From assembly GCA_002842255.1 (NCBI GenBank), contig PHCM01000031.1:1-11389 (forward strand): DNA of 11,389 nucleotides, given 5' to 3'. The notes beneath the pieces are model-generated. The model had not been told where the DNA came from and did not search any database. It saw nothing but the letters and a program-made list of their open reading frames with translations. The position numbers and the translations under genes are program-made. Shown here piece after piece: positions 5,656 to 11,389 of this stretch. How positions within the stretch are numbered: the first letter of the stretch is position 1; the number at the start of each line of letters is the position of its first letter. The DNA comes from Betaproteobacteria bacterium HGW-Betaproteobacteria-2 (GTDB taxonomy: Bacteria; Pseudomonadota; Gammaproteobacteria; Burkholderiales; Methylophilaceae).

Positions 5656-5878
5656 AGCAATGCTATACCGACAATCAAGCAGGACCATTCGCAAACGCAT
5701 ATTATTTCCCGCTGATTACCAGTCGCACCGTAGCGCCAAACCAAAACAGAACAGAGCATCCTCCCCATTGTCGCGAGCATCCACATAATCAGCTGAGAAA
5801 TTCCATCAGCCGCAACGCAGAAGCCCAACCTCTTCAAACCAGCCTTGGCTCCCCATAACCCATAACGAATATTAAAAA

Positions 5879-5896
5879 ATACTAACTAGTAAGTAT
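5879..5896. promoter_or_regulatory. TetR-type operator upstream of the cupin gene
   Basis: ATACTAACTAGTAAGTAT is an 18-bp palindrome with a single mismatched symmetric pair. It matches the reverse complement of 8378-8395 at 16 of 18 positions. That second copy lies directly upstream of the minus-strand operon encoding a TetR repressor. Candidate -10 elements (TATGGT 5894-5899, or TATAGC 5906-5911) would place the site within the promoter. The likely binder is the TetR protein encoded at 7034-7591. Confidence 0.65.
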
Positions 5897-5909
5897 GGTA
5901 TCGTGTATA

Positions 5910-5943
5910 GCAACACTCGGTAAATCAAGCCACCAAGTGTTGC
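5910..5943 (+). other. Stem-loop in the presumed cupin mRNA leader
   Basis: GCAACACTCGGT (5910-5921) pairs with ACCAAGTGTTGC (5932-5943) over 12 bp with one mismatch and a 10-base loop. It begins 13 bases after the operator-like site and about 120 bases before the cupin start. If transcription begins near 5905-5915, it would form the 5' end of the message and could protect it from decay. It has no T-run, so it is not a classical terminator. Confidence 0.45.
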
Positions 5944-6062
5944 ACATCTAGAAACCATACCGTACTGAGATTGTGGCACCAGGCACTCTGATTGCGACAG
6001 CCAGATAAGGCTAGAACCAGACTTTGTTACTGAAACATTTACTTTGAAAGGACGAAAAAACC

Positions 6063-6548
6063 ATGAGATTTTTATTGATTACATCCGTTTTTCTTGCATT
6101 CATCACTTCTGCATTTGCTGATGGCCAGAAAATTGATCGAATGACTGCCGACACCATGGAGTCGTTTACTTCCAATAAGATGAAATGGGCCGATGAGCCA
6201 ATTCTGCCCAAAGGCGCCAAAAGCGCATTACTACTTGGAGATCCAAATAAGGCAGGAGTTTTTATCGTTCGACTGAAATTTCCTCCGAACTACCAAATTC
6301 CGGCACATACACACCCATTCACAGAAGTCATTACAGTGCTTCAGGGGAAATTGGGAAATGGCATGGGACAAAAATTCGATGCCGGCAATGGAGAGGTTTT
6401 GAATCAGGGCGATAGTTTTGTATTACCTGCTGGCCACGCGCATTATGTGTGGACCGAGAATGAAGAGACGGTTGTAGAGCTTATTGCAACGGGTCCCTGG
6501 GATATCGCATACATTAACCCGGCCGAAGACCCTCGCAACGGCAAATAA
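6063..6548 (+). CDS. Secreted single-domain cupin protein
   Basis: The 161-residue protein has a clear Sec signal peptide (residues 1-19, hydrophobic core LLITSVFLAFITSA, cleavage likely after AFA), so the mature form is periplasmic or exported. The cupin domain follows. Motif 1, PAHTHPFTEVITVLQG (80-95), supplies His82, His84 and Glu88. Motif 2, GDSFVLPAGHAHYVW (116-130), supplies His127; together they form the usual metal site. The reaction is not known. Secreted cupins of this type are widespread and mostly uncharacterised. GAAAGGA precedes the ATG by ten bases. The long leader with operator and stem-loop suggests regulation by the neighbouring TetR protein. Confidence 0.92.
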   Translation: MRFLLITSVFLAFITSAFADGQKIDRMTADTMESFTSNKMKWADEPILPKGAKSALLLGDPNKAGVFIVRLKFPPNYQIPAHTHPFTEVITVLQGKLGNGMGQKFDAGNGEVLNQGDSFVLPAGHAHYVWTENEETVVELIATGPWDIAYINPAEDPRNGK

Positions 6549-6629
6549 GCAATTGACTCACTTGGATAGGTCTCATCCAGAGAATGGCCAGGCTCCATAC
6601 AAGGGTCTGGCCGCAAGAATGTTTACGTC

Positions 6630-7031
6630 GTGGAAAAACCTGTTAGAGACGTTTTAAGCAAGTTAACCAAGGCCGCTATCGAGAATCGCATCTCATTCCC
6701 CGGCTTGGTTGAAACACTTTTAAAAAACGGCGTGCAGGGATTCAGCGCTAACTTGATTTCAGGTTGCAACACACTTTATATGCATGACGAATCCCATCAT
6801 GTCGTATCTGGTTATCGTGCAGCACCGCCCGCGCCAGTCTTCCGGGCAGAGCGCGTTTTACAATCCTTTCGATTAACCCAAAACGGAGAATTGAATTACT
6901 CGGATTTCTGCAAACTTTTAGCGCAGGCTGGATGTGTTGAATTCACTATTAAAATTTCGGCCAGGCATACTAGTTTTCGAGGGAATGGAAAAGACTATAC
7001 CGTCATTTGGTATCAAGGTATGCCGGCATGA
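6630..7031 (+). CDS. DUF1398-family protein
   Basis: This 133-residue cytoplasmic protein resembles the DUF1398 (YbcV-like) family. It has an N-terminal FPGLVETLLKNGV helix, the central SGCNTLYMHDESHHVV strand pair, and a C-terminal NYSDFCKLLAQAGCVEFTI (89-107) followed by a short hairpin. The function of the family is unknown. The start is a GTG; the nearby ATG at 6619 is in another frame. No good Shine-Dalgarno sequence is visible. It follows the cupin gene by 81 bases and may share its transcript. Its stop lies two bases from the end of the opposing TetR gene. Confidence 0.78.
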   Translation: MEKPVRDVLSKLTKAAIENRISFPGLVETLLKNGVQGFSANLISGCNTLYMHDESHHVVSGYRAAPPAPVFRAERVLQSFRLTQNGELNYSDFCKLLAQAGCVEFTIKISARHTSFRGNGKDYTVIWYQGMPA

Positions 7032-7033
7032 TG

Positions 7034-7591
7034 CTAACTGGCTGTATCAATCAGCGTATTGACCAGCGCTTTTGCATTATCCACGGCGCCAGTGCCACGC
7101 TGTGTTCTTTCCGTGATCGCGGCACCCTCGACGACCAATGCCAGTTGTAGTGCCAAAGCATCAGCATTTTTCAAGCCGGCTTCCCGTGCCAGTTCTGCCA
7201 GCGTCCTGCGGAAGGTCTGAGCGAACTCCAGTGAGCTTTGATGCACCGGATTATCCGATTGTGGAAACTCCACGCTGGCATTGATGAATGCGAAACCCTT
7301 GAATTTTGGATCACCAATCCAGTCAAGCATGCCGTTGACCAATGCAGACAATTTAGAAGCAGCGTCATCTTGATGCGCTGTAATTTCCGAGAGTTTCGCC
7401 CATAAACGTTCGTCGTATTCACGCAGATATTCAAGGATCAGTTGTTCCTTGGATTTGAAGTATTTGTAGAGCGTGACCTTGGCGATATCCGCCTTGGCAA
7501 CGATGGTGTCTACACTGGTGGCATTGATGCCTTGTGTAGAAAACAGGTCTGATGCGACACTCAGGATGTATTCTCGCATTTGGGTTGCCAT
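7034..7591 (-). CDS. TetR/AcrR-family transcriptional regulator
   Basis: The 185-residue protein is a complete TetR-type repressor. Residues 6-51 form the N-terminal three-helix DNA-binding domain, with the signature TSVDTIVAKADIAKVTLYKYFKSKEQL (25-51). The C-terminal ligand-binding and dimerisation domain includes FKGFAFINASVEFP (97-110) and the AREAGLKNADALALQLALVVEGA helix pair, typical of a large AcrR-like subgroup. The inducer cannot be inferred. It starts six bases after the stop of the upstream gene, so both are translated from one message. The operator-like site at 8378-8395 upstream of the operon and its copy at 5879-5896 suggest autoregulation and control of the cupin gene. Confidence 0.93.
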   Translation of the reverse strand: MATQMREYILSVASDLFSTQGINATSVDTIVAKADIAKVTLYKYFKSKEQLILEYLREYDERLWAKLSEITAHQDDAASKLSALVNGMLDWIGDPKFKGFAFINASVEFPQSDNPVHQSSLEFAQTFRRTLAELAREAGLKNADALALQLALVVEGAAITERTQRGTGAVDNAKALVNTLIDTAS

Positions 7592-7597
7592 GGTTAG

Positions 7598-8359
7598 TTA
7601 TCTCAAAATGACTGTAGCGCGAGGGATCGGGGGATAATAGCACTCTCTGGCAAGCGTCTGCTCATACCATGTGAGGAACGCGTCCAAGTTTGCGCGATCA
7701 ACAGCAGGATTTTCAGGTGTGCGATAACTGATAACGTTCATATAAGCCGTTACTTGGTTGGGTGGCAAATTCAGTAGGTGCGGAGCAGGGCAAATACCAT
7801 GGTCGACTTTCTTCTGCAGAGTAAAAGTGGCAGCCATCAAACTGGGATTGACACCTCCCGGCATAGGCACCGCTGTACGCATAAAAGTCTCGTCCGGTTC
7901 GTAGGCAACCGTTAGCACTTTTGGCGCTGGTATGTACGCTTGCCATAAAAGTGCAGCCATCGCGCCCACCACTATTGATGCAGCGGCCGACCATTGTACA
8001 AGACGCTTTTTTCTGCCCGTCTGGCAAGCACGCGCAACGACAACCTGTGCCGCAGCTGCAGCGTGCTGCAAAGCGTGTGCCTCAGGATTACGCAGTTCTT
8101 CAGCAATCGCACCTTGCAGCAGCATCAATAATTGCGCCGTGAGCCTGGCAGGGTTGCTGGCCCCTGCGGATATGGCCGTACGGGTCAGATAATCTTTCAG
8201 GTTCTCCGTTATGGATGGCACGTCTTTGACTTGCTCCCGATTACCGGGAGTAGATATCCACTGCTCAGCGACACTGAACACTGCGACCAATCGGCCAGCA
8301 GCAGTGCCACTCTGCTGATCCACCATGCGGACGAACCATTCTTTTTCCAAAAGCTGCAT
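7598..8359 (-). CDS. Membrane-tethered TetR C-terminal-like protein without a helix-turn-helix
   Basis: The 253-residue protein has three parts. Residues about 1-110 resemble the ligand-binding/dimerisation half of a TetR regulator: RLVAVFSVAEQWI, then LKDYLTRTAISAGASNPARLTAQLLMLLQGAI, comparable to the same region of the next gene. The DNA-binding half is absent. An in-frame TAA at 8375-8377 and no other start codon show that it is not hidden upstream. RKKRL (116-120) precedes one membrane segment (about 122-141), which puts the TetR-like part in the cytoplasm. Residues about 142-253, of no family I recognise, with two cysteines (190, 240), are placed in the periplasm. An operator-like palindrome ends 19 bases before the ATG. 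It is probably a sensor or sequestering partner of the downstream TetR; this is inference. Confidence 0.75.
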   Translation of the reverse strand: MQLLEKEWFVRMVDQQSGTAAGRLVAVFSVAEQWISTPGNREQVKDVPSITENLKDYLTRTAISAGASNPARLTAQLLMLLQGAIAEELRNPEAHALQHAAAAAQVVVARACQTGRKKRLVQWSAAASIVVGAMAALLWQAYIPAPKVLTVAYEPDETFMRTAVPMPGGVNPSLMAATFTLQKKVDHGICPAPHLLNLPPNQVTAYMNVISYRTPENPAVDRANLDAFLTWYEQTLARECYYPPIPRATVILR

Positions 8360-8377
8360 GAACCATGCTCGCCATTA

Positions 8378-8395
8378 AAACTTACTGGTTAGTAT
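8378..8395. promoter_or_regulatory. TetR-type operator upstream of the TetR operon
   Basis: Read on the minus strand, this is ATACTAACCAGTAAGTTT, 16 of 18 bases identical to the site at 5879-5896 and itself a partial palindrome. It lies 19 bases before the start of the minus-strand operon, so a bound repressor would block that promoter or its early transcript. The divergent yjdF gene starts 158 bases away and may or may not be affected. Confidence 0.65.
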
Positions 8396-8552
8396 GCTTC
8401 CAATTCAGGGCAGGGTCAAATCAATTCCCAAAGGAATGTCAGCATGGGAATGCTGTTTCGATTTACCTGAACAGGGCAGGATGCCCCGACCGTTTTTATG
8501 ATGCGCTATTATCTAACCTGTCGCCCTACCACTTCAGGCTTATGCTCAGAAC

Positions 8553-9170
8553 ATGTCTCAACAGCGCACAAAACCACTGATAGCAGCTTCCATCCTGCTA
8601 CTCGGGATTCTGGCAATATCCGGAATACGGCCCTATGACCGGCCGACCTGGTTGCTGGAAGTGCTGCCCGTCATCATCGCCCTGCCTATCCTCTGGTTCA
8701 GTTATCGGAGTTTTCCGCTCACCACGCTGCTCTACATCTGCGTCTTTGCGCATGCCCTGGTGCTGATACTGGGCGGCACCTATACCTATGCGCGGGTGCC
8801 GCTAGGTTTCGAACTGGCCCAGTTTCTTGGCCTGGAGCGCAACCCTTATGACAAGATCGGCCATTTTTTCCAGGGCTTCGTGCCGGCGCTGGTCGCACGC
8901 GAGATACTGATACGAGGCGATTTTGTGCGCGGCCGCAAGATGCTGATATTCATCATATTGAGCATCGTGCTGGCCGTGAGCGCGAGCTATGAACTGATCG
9001 AATGGCTGGCCGCGCTGGTATTTGGCGATGGTTCGATAGACTTTCTCGGCACCCAGGGCGACCCTTGGGATGCGCAATCGGACATGCTGTACGCATTGAT
9101 CGGCGGCATACTGGCCCTGCTGCTGTTTTCACGCATGCAGGACCGGCAAATCCGGCTGCTGCAAGAATAA
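8553..9170 (+). CDS. yjdF: YjdF-like inner membrane protein (DUF2238)
   Basis: The 205-residue protein matches the DUF2238 family typified by E. coli YjdF. It has about five to six membrane segments (about 9-24, 36-50, 56-74, 130-145, 148-158 and 178-193). The conserved polar motifs are GGTYTYA (74-80), RNPYDKIGHFFQGF (96-109), ELIEW (147-151) and GTQGDPWDAQSDM (166-178), the last rich in acidic residues that could bind metal. The function is unknown. It is unrelated to the Bacillus yjdF riboswitch gene of the same name. The start has no clear Shine-Dalgarno sequence. TATTAT at 8507-8512 could be a -10 box, without a good -35. Confidence 0.92.
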   Translation: MSQQRTKPLIAASILLLGILAISGIRPYDRPTWLLEVLPVIIALPILWFSYRSFPLTTLLYICVFAHALVLILGGTYTYARVPLGFELAQFLGLERNPYDKIGHFFQGFVPALVAREILIRGDFVRGRKMLIFIILSIVLAVSASYELIEWLAALVFGDGSIDFLGTQGDPWDAQSDMLYALIGGILALLLFSRMQDRQIRLLQE

Positions 9171-9192
9171 TGTAACCTGAATACCTTATCCT

Positions 9193-9435
9193 ATGCCCAT
9201 TAAAAGAACCCCCATCAACAAAAAGCCTACCAATGCCATGCCGGTCCTCGGACTCTGGCTCGTCTGGTTTGCTTCGGGGCTCATTTATTTGAAGTCTCAC
9301 GGCCTGTCGCCCGCCATGCTCATTGAAAACACATCCCGACTGGAAACGGGCTTATGGGCGACCTGGCTGGTGATCGATATCGCTTTGCTGGCTTATGCAA
9401 TCAAGCTGTTTTATTCGAAATTTACCCCGGATTGA
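9193..9435 (+). CDS. Small two-helix membrane protein of unknown function
   Basis: The 80-residue protein has a basic N-terminus (KRTPINKKP) and two hydrophobic segments (about 17-33 and 53-74). I recognise no family. It begins 22 bases after yjdF and is probably co-transcribed with it. No Shine-Dalgarno sequence precedes the ATG at 9193. An internal ATG at 9238 would remove the basic leader and leave both helices intact. The coding bias looks like that of the neighbours, which supports a real gene. Confidence 0.65.
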   Translation: MPIKRTPINKKPTNAMPVLGLWLVWFASGLIYLKSHGLSPAMLIENTSRLETGLWATWLVIDIALLAYAIKLFYSKFTPD

Positions 9436-9476
9436 TGGAAGTTTTCTTCCTGACCTGATCACAAAGGAACACCGCC

Positions 9477-10478
9477 ATGCGCTTTGCCGTATTCAGCAGT
9501 AAATCCTACGATCGACAGTTTCTTGAAGCCGCAAATGGCGGCAAGCACCAGCTTATGTATCTGGAGCCAAGGCTGGACGCCTCGACTGCGATTGCCGCAG
9601 ATGGAGCGCTCGCGGTTTGTGCTTTCGTCAATGATCATCTGGATGCCGAAGTGCTGGCTGCGTTGGCGAGGCAAGGGGTGAAACTGGTGGCATTGCGCTG
9701 CGCCGGCTTCAACAATGTCGATCTCGCAGCGGCGAAGGAATTTGGCATCGAGATCGCTCGCGTGCCTGAATATTCACCCTACTCGGTAGCGGAACACGCA
9801 GTGGCCATGATGCTAACGCTGAACCGCAAGATACACCGCGCCAGCGCTCGGGTGCGCGAAGGCAATTTCGCACTGGAAGGCCTGCTCGGCTTCGATTTCC
9901 ACGGCAAGACCGTGGGCGTGGTCGGCACCGGCAAAATCGGCCTCTGTTTCATCCGCATCATGGCCGGATTCGGCTGCAAGGTACTGGCCTTCGACCCCTA
10001 CCCCAATCCGGATTGCATAGCCGCTGGCGCTCAGTATGTCGAGCTGGCGGAGCTGTTACGGCAGAGCGATATCATCAGCCTGCACTGCCCGCTGACGCCG
10101 CAAACCCATCACCTGATCAACGAGCAGGCAATCGCCAGCATGAAGCGCGGCGTCATGCTGATCAACATCAGCCGCGGCGGTATCATCGATACACGCGCGG
10201 TGATCCGCGGCCTCAAGTCGGGCATTATCGGTAGCCTGGGGCTGGATGTGTATGAGGAAGAAGACAATCTGTTCTTCCGCGATCTTTCCAACTCGATGAT
10301 TCACGACGATGTCTTCGCGCGCCTGCTGACTTTCCCCAACGTCGTCGTCACCGGCCATCAGGCATTTTTCACGCAGGAAGCACTGACCGAGATTGCCAAG
10401 ATCACGATAGAGAACCTTTCCAGCTTCGAACAGAACGGCAAGGCGGCACACCCGGTATCGGTCGAACGGATTGCCTGA
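9477..10478 (+). CDS. ldhA: Fermentative D-lactate dehydrogenase
   Basis: The 333-residue protein closely resembles E. coli LdhA, which reduces pyruvate to D-lactate with NADH in the cytoplasm. RCAGFNNVD (74-82) carries the substrate-binding arginine region. [10 protein letters not shown] (146-155) is the dinucleotide-binding GxGxxG. AFDPYP (171-176) follows the second Rossmann strand. ISRGG (231-235) supplies the catalytic Arg233, DVYEEEDN (257-264) the acidic residue, and TGHQAF (292-297) the catalytic His294. The [11 protein letters not shown] and [12 protein letters not shown] stretches distinguish D-lactate dehydrogenases from other 2-hydroxyacid dehydrogenases. AAAGGA precedes the ATG by about nine bases. 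The length is close to the family norm. Confidence 0.95.
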   Translation: MRFAVFSSKSYDRQFLEAANGGKHQLMYLEPRLDASTAIAADGALAVCAFVNDHLDAEVLAALARQGVKLVALRCAGFNNVDLAAAKEFGIEIARVPEYSPYSVAEHAVAMMLTLNRKIHRASARVREGNFALEGLLGFDFHGKTVGVVGTGKIGLCFIRIMAGFGCKVLAFDPYPNPDCIAAGAQYVELAELLRQSDIISLHCPLTPQTHHLINEQAIASMKRGVMLINISRGGIIDTRAVIRGLKSGIIGSLGLDVYEEEDNLFFRDLSNSMIHDDVFARLLTFPNVVVTGHQAFFTQEALTEIAKITIENLSSFEQNGKAAHPVSVERIA

Positions 10479-10487
10479 TTAAGGCAA
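10471..10487. other. Short hairpin at the convergent gene junction
   Basis: TTGCCT (10471-10476) and AGGCAA (10482-10487) form a 6-bp stem with a five-base loop that includes the ldhA stop codon. It lies in the 20-base gap between two converging genes and could serve either as a weak bidirectional terminator. Neither strand shows a proper T-run after the stem. Confidence 0.3.
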
Positions 10488-10498
10488 CAAAAGGCTGA

Positions 10499-11227
10499 TC
10501 AGCACCAGTCAGGGTTCGGCAGGTCGTGGAACACCTGCTTGAGTCCGTCTGACCAGCCCTGCCGGACCGAGGCATAGTAGGGATCCTGTTCGGTGATGCG
10601 CTGTTTGCAATCGGCATGAAAGCTGTCGTTACGATAAAGCATCAGGTCGATCGGCGCAGCGACCGAGATATTGCTGCGGATGGTGGAGTCGAATGAGATC
10701 AGCACGCATTTGACCACGTCCATCAGGTCGCTGTCATGGCGCACGACACGGTCGATGATCGGCTTGCCGTATTTGGTTTCACCGATCTGGAAATACGGCG
10801 TCTCCAGACACGGCTCGATAAAGTTACCGGCCGCATAGACATTAAACAGGCGCGGCTCTTCGCCCTTGATCTGGCCGCCGACCAATATGCTGGCGTTGAA
10901 TTCGGCATTGTGATTCTTCAAATGCTCGGCATCGCGTTCATAAGCCAGCCGCATCTCGTTGCCCACCAGTTCTGCCGCCTCGAACAGGCTACTGATCGTG
11001 TGCAGATTCTTCTCTTCGCCGGCCTTTACCGCTTCGCGCAAGCGATTGACCACTGACTGCGTCACCCCCAGATTACCGGCCGTCAGCATGACAATAACGC
11101 GTTCGTCGCGCTGCTCGAAAACATGCATCTTGGGAAATACGGCGACCTGGTCAACTCCTGCATTGGTGCGGGTATCGGAGGCAAAAACCAGTCCATGGTC
11201 CAGCAAGAGGGCAACACAATAAGTCAT
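10499..11227 (-). CDS. Anbu-type proteasome-related peptidase
   Basis: The 242-residue protein matches the Anbu (ancestral beta-subunit) family, predicted proteasome-type proteases of COG3484. It begins MTYCVALLLDHGLVFASDTR. Removal of Met would expose Thr2 as the N-terminal nucleophile, with Asp18 in SDTR and Lys33 in FPKMHVF in the positions of the proteasome catalytic residues. TAGNLG (49-54) is the conserved glycine turn. I chose the ATG at 11225-11227 for this reason; a start 20 codons upstream would bury the nucleophile. Anbu proteins form HslV-like rings in the cytoplasm. They often sit beside transglutaminase-like, alpha-E and ATP-grasp genes, none of which is visible here. No Shine-Dalgarno sequence is evident. 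Confidence 0.92.
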   Translation of the reverse strand: MTYCVALLLDHGLVFASDTRTNAGVDQVAVFPKMHVFEQRDERVIVMLTAGNLGVTQSVVNRLREAVKAGEEKNLHTISSLFEAAELVGNEMRLAYERDAEHLKNHNAEFNASILVGGQIKGEEPRLFNVYAAGNFIEPCLETPYFQIGETKYGKPIIDRVVRHDSDLMDVVKCVLISFDSTIRSNISVAAPIDLMLYRNDSFHADCKQRITEQDPYYASVRQGWSDGLKQVFHDLPNPDWC

Positions 11228-11335
11228 ATGCGTTAAATTCGTTGTGAAATTGAAAGCGGTTTCATAATACCAGCGGCAAGCCTGCATGCGCAGCCTGAAA
11301 CCAATGCCATAAGCACAGACTCTCTAAGCCGGTAC

Positions 11336-11389
11336 TCACTGCTGCTGCGCCTGCTGCATTTGTCCGGCCTGATTCACCAGCACACTGAC
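11336..11389 (-). CDS. Possible C-terminal end of an upstream gene (partial)
   Basis: Read leftward from the edge, 17 codons (VSVLVNQAGQMQQAQQQ) end in TGA at 11336-11338. A glutamine-rich tail followed by a stop, 108 bases upstream of the Anbu gene, is plausible for the preceding gene. Another minus-strand frame is also open here, and the sequence is too short to decide. I cannot name a product. Confidence 0.3.
   Translation of the reverse strand, partial: VSVLVNQAGQMQQAQQQ

Larger units (their letters stand above)
5656..6062. other. 407-bp intergenic region holding the cupin control elements
   Basis: The first 220 bases contain no convincing gene; the short open frames there overlap one another and have no family resemblance. 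The distal part holds an operator-like palindrome (5879-5896), a strong stem-loop (5910-5943) and the cupin ribosome binding site GAAAGGA (6046-6052). I see nothing else. Confidence 0.6.

Noticed and set aside
5507..5858. Overlapping short open frames after the GNAT gene on both strands
   Set aside because: They overlap each other or the GNAT gene, lack ribosome binding sites and resemble nothing known.
8440..8455. CAGCAT-GGGA-ATGCTG hairpin in the yjdF upstream region
   Set aside because: The stem is short, there is no T-run and no gene ends there, so neither a terminator nor an operator can be supported.
10056..10451. 131-codon minus-strand open frame within ldhA
   Set aside because: It is the complement of the conserved catalytic domain of LdhA and has no independent support.
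1..11389. CRISPR arrays, rRNA or tRNA genes, insertion-sequence ends
   Set aside because: No regularly spaced direct repeats, no tRNA T-arm/anticodon arrangement, no rRNA-like sequence and no transposase were seen; the GTTCGAGG at 3544 resembles a T-arm but the rest of a tRNA is absent.

Overview
The window looks like part of a proteobacterial chromosome, most likely betaproteobacterial. This is inferred from the gene mix: a YoaA-type DinG helicase, an Anbu proteasome-like peptidase, an enterobacterial-type LdhA, YjdF (DUF2238), DUF4239 and DUF1398 proteins. Taxonomy cannot be fixed from the sequence alone. Base composition is mixed by eye, and the stretch at about 600-1430 is clearly more AT-rich than the housekeeping genes on either side.

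Left part (1-3145). The 5' end of yoaA runs leftward off the window. To its right lies what I read as a short, integrase-less integron cassette cluster (a CALIN-like array). A 57-bp attC site at 1377-1433 has matching core sites, and its inverse core is the exact complement of the cassette start at 746-752. An attC-like hairpin with a decayed left core precedes it (683-752). Two longer degenerate attC-like sites (1441-1516 and 2147-2263) share a 33-bp right arm with 27 identities. The genes between them are an unrecognised membrane-anchored protein whose last 13 residues lie within the attC, a cold-shock-domain/DUF1294 membrane protein, and an AlkC-type DNA alkylation repair protein. All three start without a visible Shine-Dalgarno sequence. 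No integrase gene is visible.

Middle part (3146-5655). Here are two very small membrane proteins (an lmo0937-like protein and a two-helix protein), a DUF4239 membrane protein, a VOC/glyoxalase-fold protein and a GNAT acetyltransferase, all on the + strand and separately spaced. The gap at 3454-3586 holds a notable stem-loop.

Regulatory part (5656-8552). A secreted cupin and a DUF1398 protein on the + strand converge with a two-gene minus-strand operon. That operon encodes a 253-residue protein with a TetR-like C-terminal domain but no helix-turn-helix, followed by a membrane segment and an extracytoplasmic domain. Six bases later comes a normal TetR repressor. Two operator-like palindromes, 16 of 18 identical when one is reverse-complemented, lie upstream of the cupin gene (5879-5896) and directly upstream of the operon (8378-8395). 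This suggests one regulon with a DNA-binding TetR and a membrane-tethered, DNA-binding-deficient partner. I consider it the most interesting system in the window.

Right part (8553-11389). yjdF, a small two-helix membrane protein and ldhA (D-lactate dehydrogenase) lie on the + strand. They converge with an Anbu-type Ntn-hydrolase on the minus strand, and a possible gene tail follows at the right edge.
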